The notes under the pieces: model-generated | The model's input: the letters and a program-made list of their open reading frames with translations, nothing else | Told to the model about the DNA's origin: nothing | The model's database searches: none | Source: Nitrosomonas sp. sh817 | GTDB taxonomy: Bacteria; Pseudomonadota; Gammaproteobacteria; Burkholderiales; Nitrosomonadaceae | Direction of reading: 5' to 3' | Assembly (NCBI RefSeq): GCF_030908545.1 | Contig: NZ_CP133083.1 | Location: forward strand, 434,001-498,000 | DNA length: 64,000 nt | Part shown: positions 9,380 through 17,871 of the stretch, piece after piece | Position numbering within the stretch: position 1 is the first letter of the stretch | Layout: each line of letters starts with the position of its first letter | Position numbers and translations under genes: made by a program

Positions 9380-9705
9380 GATTTATGTTTTCCATCGACA
9401 TGATCGTTTCCCATTTCAAGATACGCCTTGAGGGATAGCACGATGACAAAGGCAGTCATGGCAAAACTGATTACGATGGCGGTGAGTACCAATGCCTGCG
9501 GCAACGGATCCGCGTATTCCGTGATATTTTCTGCAATGATTGGCGGTTTGCCGATTGTAAGCCGGCCCATTACCAGTAAGAATAGATTCACTGCATAAGA
9601 TAAAAACGTTAAGCCCAAAACAACCGGAAACGTGCGATTCCGTAGAATCAAATAAACACCGCAACCGGTGAGTGTTCCAATCAATATCGATACCAGTGCT
9701 TCCAT
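9376..9705 (-). CDS. mnhC: Mrp/Mnh Na+/H+ antiporter subunit C
   Basis: The 109-aa protein has three helices and is the NuoK-like subunit of the Mrp complex. The signature GLTFLSYAVNLFLLVMG and the following DPLPQALVLTAIVISFAMTA match MnhC/PhaC. Its start overlaps the last base of the stop of the fused A/B gene, and its stop overlaps mnhD by 4 bp. Confidence 0.93.
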   Translation of the reverse strand: MEALVSILIGTLTGCGVYLILRNRTFPVVLGLTFLSYAVNLFLLVMGRLTIGKPPIIAENITEYADPLPQALVLTAIVISFAMTAFVIVLSLKAYLEMGNDHVDGKHKS

Positions 9706-12509
9706 TAACGGATTCTCTTTCTGACGTGAGTCGTATGACTCTCTTTATGAACAAGGCCCAAGTAAATCAGTATCAGCAGCGTGGTGCCGACAACAACCAG
9801 ATAAACGCCCAAATCAAAGGCCATGGCTGAAGCCAGCTCAAATTCTCCGATTACCGGCCAATTCAGATGACCGAAAGTAGAGGTCAGAAAGGGATGATCG
9901 AATGCCCAGCTTGCCAGACCTGTCAACGCTGCGATCAGTAAGCCGGCGCTAATCACGGTGTGCATGTTGACGGTCAAACGTGCTTGCGCCCAGCTAACGC
10001 CATTGGCCAGATATTGCATGATCAATGCCACTGCAGTAATCAGCCCGGCAATAAATCCGCCGCCGGGAAAATTGTGACCGCGTAACAAGATATACACCGA
10101 CACCAATAGAGCCAGTGGTAGCAGCAAGCGCACAAATGATGCCATGATGAGGGGGTGCATGTCGTTATCCCAGGAACGTCCTTGCTGATCTGCTTCCGCA
10201 CCGGATAGCTTCAACTGATGCAGCATTGCATAGATGCCCAATCCGGCTAATGCCAGTACAGTGATTTCGCCCAGTGTGTCATAACCCCTGAAATCGACCA
10301 AAATGACGTTTACGACATTGGCGCCCCCGCCGCCGGGCATGCTGTTTTCCAGGAAGTAATCCGCAATCGTCTGATAAGGCCGGGTTAATATCGCCCATAC
10401 CAGCAAACTCACACCGGTGCCGGCTGCTATCGCGATTAGAGCATCACGGTAGCGCGCCGGGTTGCTGGATTCTTTGGGTGAATATTGCGGTAAAAAATAG
10501 AGCGCCAGCAGCATCAACACAATAGTCACCACTTCTACGGATAACTGCGTTAAGGCCAGATCCGGCGCAGAAAATTTGATAAAAACCAGCGCTACGCCCA
10601 AACCAACCGCACCCAGCAAGATCAACGACACCAGGCGTTGCCGGTGCATGATGACGGTTCCAAGCGCCGCGATAATCAAGATAATGGTTATTAGCAAGCT
10701 GACGGCATCCATGGATAACAATTGGCGATCGCCAGTTAAAGCGGATGGGCTATCAATAAAGCTGGTTACTCCGAGCGCCATGATGAAAAGCATGAACACC
10801 AGCACCATTCGTTGCAAAGAATTGGCATTGAGGAATCGGGTTATCTGACTGGCGGTCCGGAACAGCCAATCAATCAGGGAATTATAAAATAACTTGAAAT
10901 CAATACGGCTTCCCATGTGATCATGCAACACCGACAGCGGTTTGCGTCCCAAGTAAGCCAGGATACCGCCGGTCAGCGCGATGATACTCATCCATACCGC
11001 CGGATTGAAACCGTGCCAGATTGCGAGGTCGTGATCGGGGAGCGGGCCCTGCAGGACTCCCATAGCCGCTACACCCAAGATGGGTTCAACGGTAAGCGCC
11101 GGCAGCATCCCGACCAGCAGGCATAAGGCAATCAGCAGCTCCACTGGCACTTTCATCCAACGGGGCGGTTCGTGGGGCGTTTTCGGTAGATCGACCGGTG
11201 CGCCGCTGAAAAACACCGCATGGATAAACCGCAACGAATACGCTACGGCGAAAACACCGGCGAGGGTAGCTGCGACGGGCATCAACCAACCCCACGGGTG
11301 ATTGATATGGTGCAGTGTTTCAGCAAAAAACATTTCTTTGGAAAGAAAACCGTTGAATAACGGAACACCGGCCATGGAAGCTGCAGCTACCATAGACAGC
11401 GATGCGGTATGCGGCATAAATTGCCATAGCCCGCGCAGGCGGCGCATATCGCGTGTACCGGCTTCATGATCGATAATTCCCGCGGCCATGAACAGAGATG
11501 CTTTGAAAATGGCATGATTGATAATATGAAAAACCGCTGCTACCGCCGCCAGCGGCGTATCCATGCCAAATAACAAAGTGATTAAACCCAAGTGACTGAT
11601 CGTCGAGTAAGCGAGCAATCCTTTCAGGTCGTGTTCGAACATGGCAATGTAGGCGGCGATGAGCAGGGTTGCCAAACCGGTCATGCTGACCAGCCAGAAC
11701 CATTCCGGTGTGCCCGATAAAGCCGGATACAAGCGAGCCAGCAGGAACACACCTGCTTTTACCATGGTGGCTGAATGCAAGTAGGCGGATACCGGTGTGG
11801 GAGCCGCCATCGCATTCGGCAGCCAGAAATGAAACGGGAATTGCGCGGATTTTGTGAATGCGCCCAGTAGAACCAGGATTAGCATCGGCAGATACCATGG
11901 ATGCTGCGAGATGCTATCGCCGGAAGCCAGAATCACAGACAAATCATAGCTGCCGCAGATTTCTCCCAGCAACAAAAAACCGCCCAGCAAAGCCAGTCCG
12001 CCACCACCGGTCACGGCCAATGCCATGCGTGCACCACTGCGGGATTCATGCCGCTGCTGCCAGTAACTGATGAGCAGAAAAGACGATAAGCTGGTCAATT
12101 CCCAAAAAATCAACAATTGGATGACGTTTTCAGATAAAACGATACCCAGCATGGAGCCCATGAACATCATCAGATATGCATAAAACCGGCCCATGTCATC
12201 GCGCTCGGATAAGTAATATCGCGCATAGATAATAATCAGTATGCCGATACCGAGGATCAGCAAGGAAAACAGCAGGCCCAATCCATCGAGCCGGAACGCG
12301 AGATCCAACCCAAGCATGGGTATCCAGCGCCAGCGTTGTGTGACTGTTTGCTCAGCAAAAACATCGGCAATTGATGGGTATAAAAAAGCCAGCGCAAGTA
12401 ACGTTACAGCACCGGCGCCCCATGCTGAGTACAAGCGGCCGAAGCGTGAGATGGAAGCGATAAAAATGCCTCCGGCAAAGGGGATTAGAGCAACTAGCAG
12501 TAAATTCAT
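9705..12509 (-). CDS. mnhA: Mrp/Mnh Na+/H+ antiporter subunit A/B fusion
   Basis: The 934-aa protein joins the NuoL-like subunit A (about residues 1-770) to a subunit B domain (about 790-930). The A part carries the conserved HSATMVKAGVFLLARLYPAL helix with its translocation lysine and the FHIINHAIFKASLF segment. The B part is recognised by LRGHNFPGGGFIAGLITA. Fusion of A and B is a known arrangement in several proteobacterial Mrp operons. It is the first gene of the operon, so its promoter should lie at 12510-12740. I could not identify convincing promoter boxes there. In an organism that acidifies its medium by nitrification, the likely role is pH and sodium homeostasis, which is inference. 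Confidence 0.92.
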   Translation of the reverse strand: MNLLLVALIPFAGGIFIASISRFGRLYSAWGAGAVTLLALAFLYPSIADVFAEQTVTQRWRWIPMLGLDLAFRLDGLGLLFSLLILGIGILIIIYARYYLSERDDMGRFYAYLMMFMGSMLGIVLSENVIQLLIFWELTSLSSFLLISYWQQRHESRSGARMALAVTGGGGLALLGGFLLLGEICGSYDLSVILASGDSISQHPWYLPMLILVLLGAFTKSAQFPFHFWLPNAMAAPTPVSAYLHSATMVKAGVFLLARLYPALSGTPEWFWLVSMTGLATLLIAAYIAMFEHDLKGLLAYSTISHLGLITLLFGMDTPLAAVAAVFHIINHAIFKASLFMAAGIIDHEAGTRDMRRLRGLWQFMPHTASLSMVAAASMAGVPLFNGFLSKEMFFAETLHHINHPWGWLMPVAATLAGVFAVAYSLRFIHAVFFSGAPVDLPKTPHEPPRWMKVPVELLIALCLLVGMLPALTVEPILGVAAMGVLQGPLPDHDLAIWHGFNPAVWMSIIALTGGILAYLGRKPLSVLHDHMGSRIDFKLFYNSLIDWLFRTASQITRFLNANSLQRMVLVFMLFIMALGVTSFIDSPSALTGDRQLLSMDAVSLLITIILIIAALGTVIMHRQRLVSLILLGAVGLGVALVFIKFSAPDLALTQLSVEVVTIVLMLLALYFLPQYSPKESSNPARYRDALIAIAAGTGVSLLVWAILTRPYQTIADYFLENSMPGGGGANVVNVILVDFRGYDTLGEITVLALAGLGIYAMLHQLKLSGAEADQQGRSWDNDMHPLIMASFVRLLLPLALLVSVYILLRGHNFPGGGFIAGLITAVALIMQYLANGVSWAQARLTVNMHTVISAGLLIAALTGLASWAFDHPFLTSTFGHLNWPVIGEFELASAMAFDLGVYLVVVGTTLLILIYLGLVHKESHTTHVRKRIR

Positions 12510-12743
12510 AAAAATGGATAAACCGGCTTGCTGAAAGCGGGTCTGTTCAACATACGAGATTTCATTCGATAGCTACAATAGAACGATGGTTATCATGACC
12601 GGTATGGATCTTTCTTATTGCATGATTGATCAGCTTCGCATTGTTTTTTCGGGTATTGCTTGCAATCCGATCGAACCGGAAATGCAATGCGGCTAATGAT
12701 ACCATTATTGTTCAAGCCAATTGCGTATTCGGCATTTGATTCC

Positions 12744-12886
12744 TTAACAGGCCGTTGAAAAACTATCTGCGTTGCCGTTACGGTGCTAAAAACAAGCTTA
12801 AAATGCTCATTTATACCGCATAAACTGCGCTTTTTCGCCTGTTTTTGCCTTGTATCGGCTGCCAACGTTTTTCAACGGCCTGTTAA
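12744..12886. mobile_element. MITE-like element, 143 bp, with 20-bp perfect terminal inverted repeats
   Basis: A perfect 20-bp inverted repeat bounds this stretch: TTAACAGGCCGTTGAAAAAC at 12744-12763 and its reverse complement at 12867-12886. The ends begin with TTAA. The interior holds no plausible gene. Such a short, non-coding, perfectly bounded element is what a MITE or a pair of insertion-sequence ends looks like. It fills most of the 387-bp space (12510-12896) between the starts of mnhA and the end of the DUF1499 gene. In the remaining 12510-12743 I see no gene or clear motif. Family membership could not be searched. Confidence 0.65.
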
Positions 12887-12896
12887 CGTTTCTTTA

Positions 12897-13691
12897 TCAT
12901 GAGAGTTGTTGTTTCAGTGCTGCCAAAAAAGACCGGATACGTTCAGCATTTACGCCCAGATCGCCTTTGCCGGCTCTGGAAACGGATCGCATATCAACGC
13001 GTGTTCGATTGCCTTCGGTTTGAATCCGAATCACCACATCATCTTTAAATCCCATCAGAAGGGTGGTGTCGGTCGCTTCGATCCGGCCATTGGCGGCAGA
13101 TACCGAAGCGATTTCCCAGCCGCGTTGTTTTACCAGCATAACCGCTTGCTCGAATACTTGCTCGAAGGGCCGGTCAATGAATAACGTGTTCAGATCGGCG
13201 TAATATTCTTGTTGCAGACTGATCAAGTTTTCCGGATCGGAACGGTCCAGCGAATTGTCGCTGATTGATCGAAGCGCTGGAATGGCAATAAATTCAGGGG
13301 GATTTTGCAAGTCGGTGGAGATATCATGGATCATCGGCTTGCCAATACCGGTCAAAACGGTTGCAAGCAGCGGAACCACGATCAATAACGCAAGCGTCGA
13401 GCCGCCAAGCGTTGCGGCAAGTTCCGGTTCCTTGGCTTGCTTGGCGCGCCAGGTTCCGACTGCCCCAAAAAAAATCGCGAACAATCCGCTGGCGGCGCTT
13501 AGAAGGAGTCCTAACAAAGCCGCACGGTAATCGATCAGACCCAGACGGTGGCAAATGATCGCGAGCAAGGCAAGGGTGGCGGCAAGTACCGCCGTTCTCA
13601 TGCTTCGGGCGGTCAAATCAGGCCGTTGTTTGCTGATGACTGGCGTCGGTTGTGCGGGAATACTTTTTCTTTTGTTTTTTATCGGTTTCAT
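12897..13691 (-). CDS. DUF1499-domain membrane protein
   Basis: The 264-aa protein has a basic N-terminus, three hydrophobic helices at about residues 31-46, 53-75 and 95-115, and a soluble C-terminal domain (about 131-263). That domain carries the DUF1499 pattern, including RPFEQVFEQAVMLVKQRGWEI and a Val-Asp-Met-Arg-Ser stretch near the end. DUF1499 proteins have no established biochemical function. It is transcribed toward the MITE and away from the diguanylate cyclase gene, with 192 bp between the divergent starts. No operon partner is seen. Confidence 0.8.
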   Translation of the reverse strand: MKPIKNKRKSIPAQPTPVISKQRPDLTARSMRTAVLAATLALLAIICHRLGLIDYRAALLGLLLSAASGLFAIFFGAVGTWRAKQAKEPELAATLGGSTLALLIVVPLLATVLTGIGKPMIHDISTDLQNPPEFIAIPALRSISDNSLDRSDPENLISLQQEYYADLNTLFIDRPFEQVFEQAVMLVKQRGWEIASVSAANGRIEATDTTLLMGFKDDVVIRIQTEGNRTRVDMRSVSRAGKGDLGVNAERIRSFLAALKQQLS

Positions 13692-13883
13692 GATTGATAA
13701 GAAAAAATGAATTGTGGTTGCAATTTTTACTGGTCTTGGTGAAGATGTGCAATTGTATTAGGATTTTTTTCGTATGGCTTCTCGAATGATCCACCGCCAG
13801 TTTTGTCTATGGGGTTGTTTGATTAACCTGTTGATTCAGCGATTAGATAGCTTTTTATTGTTCCGGTCCTATTTCAATCTTTC

Positions 13884-15584
13884 ATGAAACGCACATTCCT
13901 GCTGCTAAGCCTGGCGCTTGTGGCGATGATCTCAAGTTTGAGCGCCAAGGCTGCCATTCAAGCGACTGAAGTATATCCTGCGGCGATCGGTCAATATATT
14001 CAAATATTTCAGCCTGATGGCAGCGATTTTAACGTGCACGACGCGCTCCGCGCTTTCAAGAGCGGCCGCTTCAGGCCATCGCAATCCGAGGTGATGAATT
14101 TCGGTATTGGAGCAAGGCCGGTATGGCTTGCTTTAGAAATCATCAATGCGCAGCCGGAGCCGATGGCGCGTAAGCTGTTAGTTGAAAATGCCTGGCTGGA
14201 TAAAATCGATGTATTTTTTTTGCGTGAAGCGCAATTGGTCAACAGTTTCCATACCGGAGACAGCCTGCCATTTGCGCAACGGCCGGTCGATCACCGTTTC
14301 TTCGTAATCGAACATGCATTCACTCACGGCGAGACTTTGGTTCTGATTCGCGTGGAAGCGGATGATGCGATGGTTCTCCCTATTTACTTTACCGATGCCG
14401 GGCAACTGGCAAACAAGGATTTGCTGGATGCCTATAGCTACGGCTTGATGTACGGCGCCATTCTCGCGCTGGTTGCATACAATCTGGTGCTGTATGTCGG
14501 TTTGCGCATTAACACGTATCTGCTGTATTCGATCTTCCTGTTGAGTTTTATCGCTTTGAATCTGGCTTATACCGGTCACGGTTATCAGTGGTTGTGGCCG
14601 GAATCTCCATTCTGGCAGCGCTGGGCCAGTGCCATTCTAATGGCGGCGGGCGCCACTGGCGGATTTGCATTCATGCTGCAGTTTCTGGATATCAAACAGA
14701 CTTGGCCGCGCCTGTATCGTCTTATTGTCATTGGCTGCATTGGTTTTTGTGTCTCGGTATTGGTAGCGATGCTGCTTGACGAACTGGTTATTGCCTTATT
14801 GATATCGATTGTTTTCATCTTCAGTTTCTATGTGGCAGCGGTCATTCTCGGAATAGTTTCGCTGCGGATCGGCAATGAATTTGCGAAATATTTCTTGATC
14901 GCTTCGATTCTTACAATATGCGGCGGCATTATTACGGCCAATGCCGTGTGGGGCGTTATTCCGTTTAGCGAGTTGACCTACCGCGCTGCGGATATCGGTA
15001 TGACACTCGATGCAGTTTTGCTGGCGCTTGCGCTTGCGGCGCGGTTCAATATCACACAAGGCGAAAAACTGGCTGCCGAGAAAATGGCCGGAATTGATTT
15101 GCTGACAAATTTGAACAACCGGCGTTCGTTTTATAAATATGTACAGCCGATCTGGTCCATAAGCTTGCGCAGTAAAAGCAATACGTCGGTCATCATGTTG
15201 GATATCGACGATTTCAAACTCATCAATGACAGTTACGGCCATGCCTTGGGCGACCGGGTTTTAGTGAAATTAGCGGAAGCCTTGCAAAAAGAAGCTCGAA
15301 GCGGCGACATTCTGGCCCGTTGGGGAGGCGAGGAATTTCTGATTTTTTTACCGGAGACACGATTGCAAGACGCCGTGACTATTGCGGAAAGAGTGCGTAA
15401 CAAAATCGGCTCGATGCAAGTGTCATCCGCGAAAGGTGAAAAGCTTGCAATTTCCGCTAGTTTTGGCGTTGCAAGCAATCAAGACGATTATGTGTTACTG
15501 GATGAGTTGATTGCCAACGCGGATCAGCAGTTATATCGCGCTAAAAAACAAGGGCGTAATTGCGTGTGTGCGGACTTTTCCTGA
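13884..15584 (+). CDS. Membrane diguanylate cyclase, 7TM-DISM sensor plus GGDEF
   Basis: The 566-aa protein makes the second messenger cyclic di-GMP from GTP. A signal peptide (about 1-23) is followed by a periplasmic 7TMR-DISM extracellular domain (about 35-170), a seven-helix 7TMR-DISM membrane region (about 180-385) and a GGDEF domain (about 400-566). The active-site motif is GGEEF at residues 481-485. RSGD at 472-475 lies exactly five residues before it, which is the allosteric inhibitory I-site (RxxD). The enzyme should therefore be active and product-inhibited. The periplasmic ligand is unknown; the family binds carbohydrates or other small molecules. A PilZ-domain gene, a potential c-di-GMP receptor, starts about 600 bp downstream. 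Confidence 0.93.
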   Translation: MKRTFLLLSLALVAMISSLSAKAAIQATEVYPAAIGQYIQIFQPDGSDFNVHDALRAFKSGRFRPSQSEVMNFGIGARPVWLALEIINAQPEPMARKLLVENAWLDKIDVFFLREAQLVNSFHTGDSLPFAQRPVDHRFFVIEHAFTHGETLVLIRVEADDAMVLPIYFTDAGQLANKDLLDAYSYGLMYGAILALVAYNLVLYVGLRINTYLLYSIFLLSFIALNLAYTGHGYQWLWPESPFWQRWASAILMAAGATGGFAFMLQFLDIKQTWPRLYRLIVIGCIGFCVSVLVAMLLDELVIALLISIVFIFSFYVAAVILGIVSLRIGNEFAKYFLIASILTICGGIITANAVWGVIPFSELTYRAADIGMTLDAVLLALALAARFNITQGEKLAAEKMAGIDLLTNLNNRRSFYKYVQPIWSISLRSKSNTSVIMLDIDDFKLINDSYGHALGDRVLVKLAEALQKEARSGDILARWGGEEFLIFLPETRLQDAVTIAERVRNKIGSMQVSSAKGEKLAISASFGVASNQDDYVLLDELIANADQQLYRAKKQGRNCVCADFS

Positions 15585-15624
15585 AACCGGTGATCGTGAC
15601 TCAGGAAATCATGATCTGAAAAGA

Positions 15625-15843
15625 TTATTGATCGTTGAAATGATCCGGTTTTAAATGGTTTTGCGCGATCCCGGATGATGTTTCTCCACCGCAATCATCA
15701 CTGCTGATTTCCAACTCATCGATCAGTTTCACGATCCTGCTGTCGGGAATCATGCCATCGGCTAAGACACCTTCGTCGACGATAGCGGTATCATCGGATT
15801 GAGCACCGTCAAGTTTTCCGGCAGAGAGTTTTTTGCCGTGCAT
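15625..15843 (-). CDS. Small hypothetical protein, 72 aa
   Basis: I do not recognise this protein. I choose ATG 15843-15841 because GGAGG lies at 15850-15854, 6 nt upstream, which is a strong ribosome binding site. A longer reading from 15891 has no such site. The product is soluble and acidic (start MHGKKLSAGKLDGAQSDD, many Asp/Glu), with one cysteine at residue 51 and no membrane segment or signal peptide. It lies between the diguanylate cyclase gene (convergent) and the J-PilZ gene (divergent). The strong ribosome binding site is the main reason to believe it is real. Confidence 0.5.
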   Translation of the reverse strand: MHGKKLSAGKLDGAQSDDTAIVDEGVLADGMIPDSRIVKLIDELEISSDDCGGETSSGIAQNHLKPDHFNDQ

Positions 15844-16180
15844 AACAAACCTCCATATTTCAGGGATAGGGTGACGGGTACAGTAAAACATGTTTGGCGC
15901 CGGACTGAATTGAGGATTAAAAATAGTTCTTGCCGGTATTTTGAAGGTTGGGAAAACGCCATTTTGAATGGAGGCCCGGTAGTAGCGGAATGTTGCATTA
16001 AATCCTGCTTATCCCTGTCCTGCCGACGAAAGGGGGTGCGAATCACGCAAATAGAATGCAGATGCCTATATACTGTGAATAAACTTTCGATTATCATTGC
16101 AAGCCATTGATAAACAATGGAAGTGACTTAGTAATAGAATCACTTGCCGATAAACCCGAGATCCATTTTTTCCAGCTATC
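15844..16180. other. Intergenic region with two dyads before the J-PilZ gene
   Basis: This 337-bp stretch holds no convincing gene. Two adjacent dyads lie 36-77 bp before the start of the J-PilZ gene: CCATTG (16104-16109) with CAATGG (16115-16120), and AAGTGA (16121-16126) with TCACTT (16140-16145). They may belong to a promoter or operator. I found no match to a known riboswitch consensus, including the c-di-GMP-I type. Confidence 0.35.
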
Positions 16181-17200
16181 ATGATTGAGCGGCGCAATTA
16201 TTATCGCATTCTTCATGTGCAGCCCGATGCGCCAATGGCGGTGATTAGCGAGAGTTACCGGATGCTGATGCATAAGCTTAAAACACATCCGGATCTGGAA
16301 AGCGCGGATTGGAATGCCGATCTGCTGAAGATTGCTTATGATACCTTGCGGGATCCTGATAAGCGCGCCGGATATGACCGCGAATTATTGAAGCGCTACC
16401 ATATCCGGATACTGAGCCAAGGAGCGTTGGGTGCCGCGGCGGTGAATCCGGATGCGGAAAATTCGCGTGCTGAAGGGACTGCGAATTTTAAGCAGCGCAA
16501 TTATTACCGGATTTTGCAGGTGCAGGCGGATGCGCCAATAACCACAATTACCGCAAGCTACTGGGCTTTAAGAAAGAATTCACCGCACGATCATGCCATG
16601 CTTGATGAGGCCTACCGGATTTTATCCAATCCGGCATCGCGCAAACATTATGACGCGTTATTGGCCGGCGATATGTGGCAGGCGGCCAAAAAGGAAATGG
16701 AAATCAAAAAAGATCAGCTTCCGGCGTTGTTTGCGAATTTTTTTAGACCCGCGCAATCTGCAATCGAACCTTATCAGGCAGTGATCACGCATTACTGCTC
16801 TTTTTGTAAAACGCCGCATGTATCGCAGACCGGCTTTTATCAAAGCGGCAATTGCCTGGAGTGCTCCAGCCCGTTGGCGGCATTCCAGCAAGACCAACTG
16901 GATTCACCCTATCGAATGCTGACCCGCATCAATGTGCGGGGGGAATTGACATTTTATTTGTTCTGGCCGGGGAGGCCATGTCAGGGCATTTTTCAAGATT
17001 TGTCGCCTGCCGGAATTCGTTTTTTGACGAACGTGATGCTGGATCGAAGCGATATTATCAAAATCGACGCTCCCAATTTTCAAGCAGTGGCGGAAGTCAC
17101 GCATACACGGCAAGAAAACGGCGGGTTTTCGGTCGGCACACGGTTTCTGGCGGCGAGATTCGATCAGCGGCGAGGCAATTTCGTGTCGCTGCAAGTTTGA
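16181..17200 (+). CDS. J-domain / J-like / zinc-ribbon / PilZ fusion protein
   Basis: The 339-aa soluble protein combines parts rarely seen together. Residues 5-68 form a DnaJ-like J domain with the HPD tripeptide at 36-38, the motif that stimulates Hsp70 ATPase. Residues 106-162 form a second J-like domain where HPD is degenerate (SPHDH at 134-138). A CxxC pair at Cys206/Cys209 and Cys225/Cys228 forms a zinc-ribbon-like knuckle. The C-terminus (about 243-339) is a PilZ domain with an RxxxR motif (Arg245, Arg249) and DLSPAG at 273-278, the two elements that bind c-di-GMP. A plausible reading is a co-chaperone whose client or Hsp70 contact is controlled by c-di-GMP. That is inference; only the domain layout is seen. 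Confidence 0.85.
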   Translation: MIERRNYYRILHVQPDAPMAVISESYRMLMHKLKTHPDLESADWNADLLKIAYDTLRDPDKRAGYDRELLKRYHIRILSQGALGAAAVNPDAENSRAEGTANFKQRNYYRILQVQADAPITTITASYWALRKNSPHDHAMLDEAYRILSNPASRKHYDALLAGDMWQAAKKEMEIKKDQLPALFANFFRPAQSAIEPYQAVITHYCSFCKTPHVSQTGFYQSGNCLECSSPLAAFQQDQLDSPYRMLTRINVRGELTFYLFWPGRPCQGIFQDLSPAGIRFLTNVMLDRSDIIKIDAPNFQAVAEVTHTRQENGGFSVGTRFLAARFDQRRGNFVSLQV

Positions 17201-17332
17201 ATTGCCGATACGAATCGAATGTGCCGGTATTTTTTATGGCTAGGCCGTGTAATGATGGTTCGAATCAAGCCGATTGGAATTTTAAAATAACCGGCATCAT
17301 TTAAAGATTCATTATTACTCCAATAATTGATA

Positions 17333-17350
17333 GTATATATTGAAATATAC
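17333..17350. promoter_or_regulatory. Palindromic candidate operator upstream of the YeeE/YedE pair
   Basis: GTATAT (17333-17338) and ATATAC (17345-17350) form a perfect dyad with a 6-nt spacer, inside a wider imperfect dyad whose outer arms are ATTGATA (17326-17332) and TATCAAT (17354-17360). AT-rich dyads of this kind are typical operators of the BigR/SqrR group of ArsR-family repressors. Such a repressor is encoded at 18393. Binding is inferred. Confidence 0.5.
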
Positions 17351-17417
17351 CAATATCAATCATAGCTAAATGGCGAGTCCATATTCTTACTGACTGATAG
17401 TTTTCGAGGAGCTGACT

Positions 17418-17846
17418 GTGAATATTTTATTGGAATCGGTGCCATGGCATGCCGCCGCCGGTGGCGCGGTAATCGGTTTGGCGGTTGCGGTGTTATTGCT
17501 CTTTAATGGGCGCATTGCCGGTATCTCCGGAATTGTTGGCGGGTTGTTGCGGATGCCGAAAGGCGACATCGGCTGGCGGGTAGCCTTTATAGCAGGGCTT
17601 GTTCTGTCCGTGGCCATTTGGAAACTTTTCTGGATTCTGCCGGAAATAAAGATCGAGGCCGGTTACGGTATGTTAGCGCTGGCTGGCTTGCTGGTGGGTT
17701 ACGGTACACGGCTGGGTTCCGGATGTACCAGCGGTCACGGTGTTTGCGGTTTATCGCGGAGATCGCCGCGATCGATTGCAGCGACTGTTGTTTTTATGAC
17801 CATGGGTTTTGCAACGGTTTATTGGATGCGTCACGTGTGGTTTTAA
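17418..17846 (+). CDS. YeeE/YedE-family sulfur-compound transporter, first half (PmpA-like)
   Basis: The 142-aa inner-membrane protein starts at GTG 17418 behind GAGGAG (17406-17411). It has four hydrophobic helices and the family motif GYGTRLGSGCTSGHGVCGLSR, whose two cysteines lie in the pore of thiosulfate/sulfur transporters of the YeeE/YedE family. In many bacteria the transporter is split into two half-size proteins, as here with the next gene 25 bp downstream. The likely role is movement of reduced sulfur (thiosulfate or polysulfide) across the membrane. Confidence 0.85.
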   Translation: MNILLESVPWHAAAGGAVIGLAVAVLLLFNGRIAGISGIVGGLLRMPKGDIGWRVAFIAGLVLSVAIWKLFWILPEIKIEAGYGMLALAGLLVGYGTRLGSGCTSGHGVCGLSRRSPRSIAATVVFMTMGFATVYWMRHVWF

Positions 17847-17871
17847 CATGGGATTAAAGTGAGGATATAAC

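Noticed and set aside
12593..12865. Minus-strand frame inside and beside the 143-bp element
   Set aside because: It spans the terminal repeats, has no start signals, and no domain is visible in the translation.
15762..16097. Antisense frame of 111 codons overlapping the small 72-aa gene
   Set aside because: No ribosome binding site. It overlaps the better-supported frame at 15625-15843 and the translation shows no domain.
15844..16180. c-di-GMP riboswitch before the J-PilZ gene
   Set aside because: The context is tempting, but the conserved core sequences of class I or II were not found; only two simple dyads are seen.
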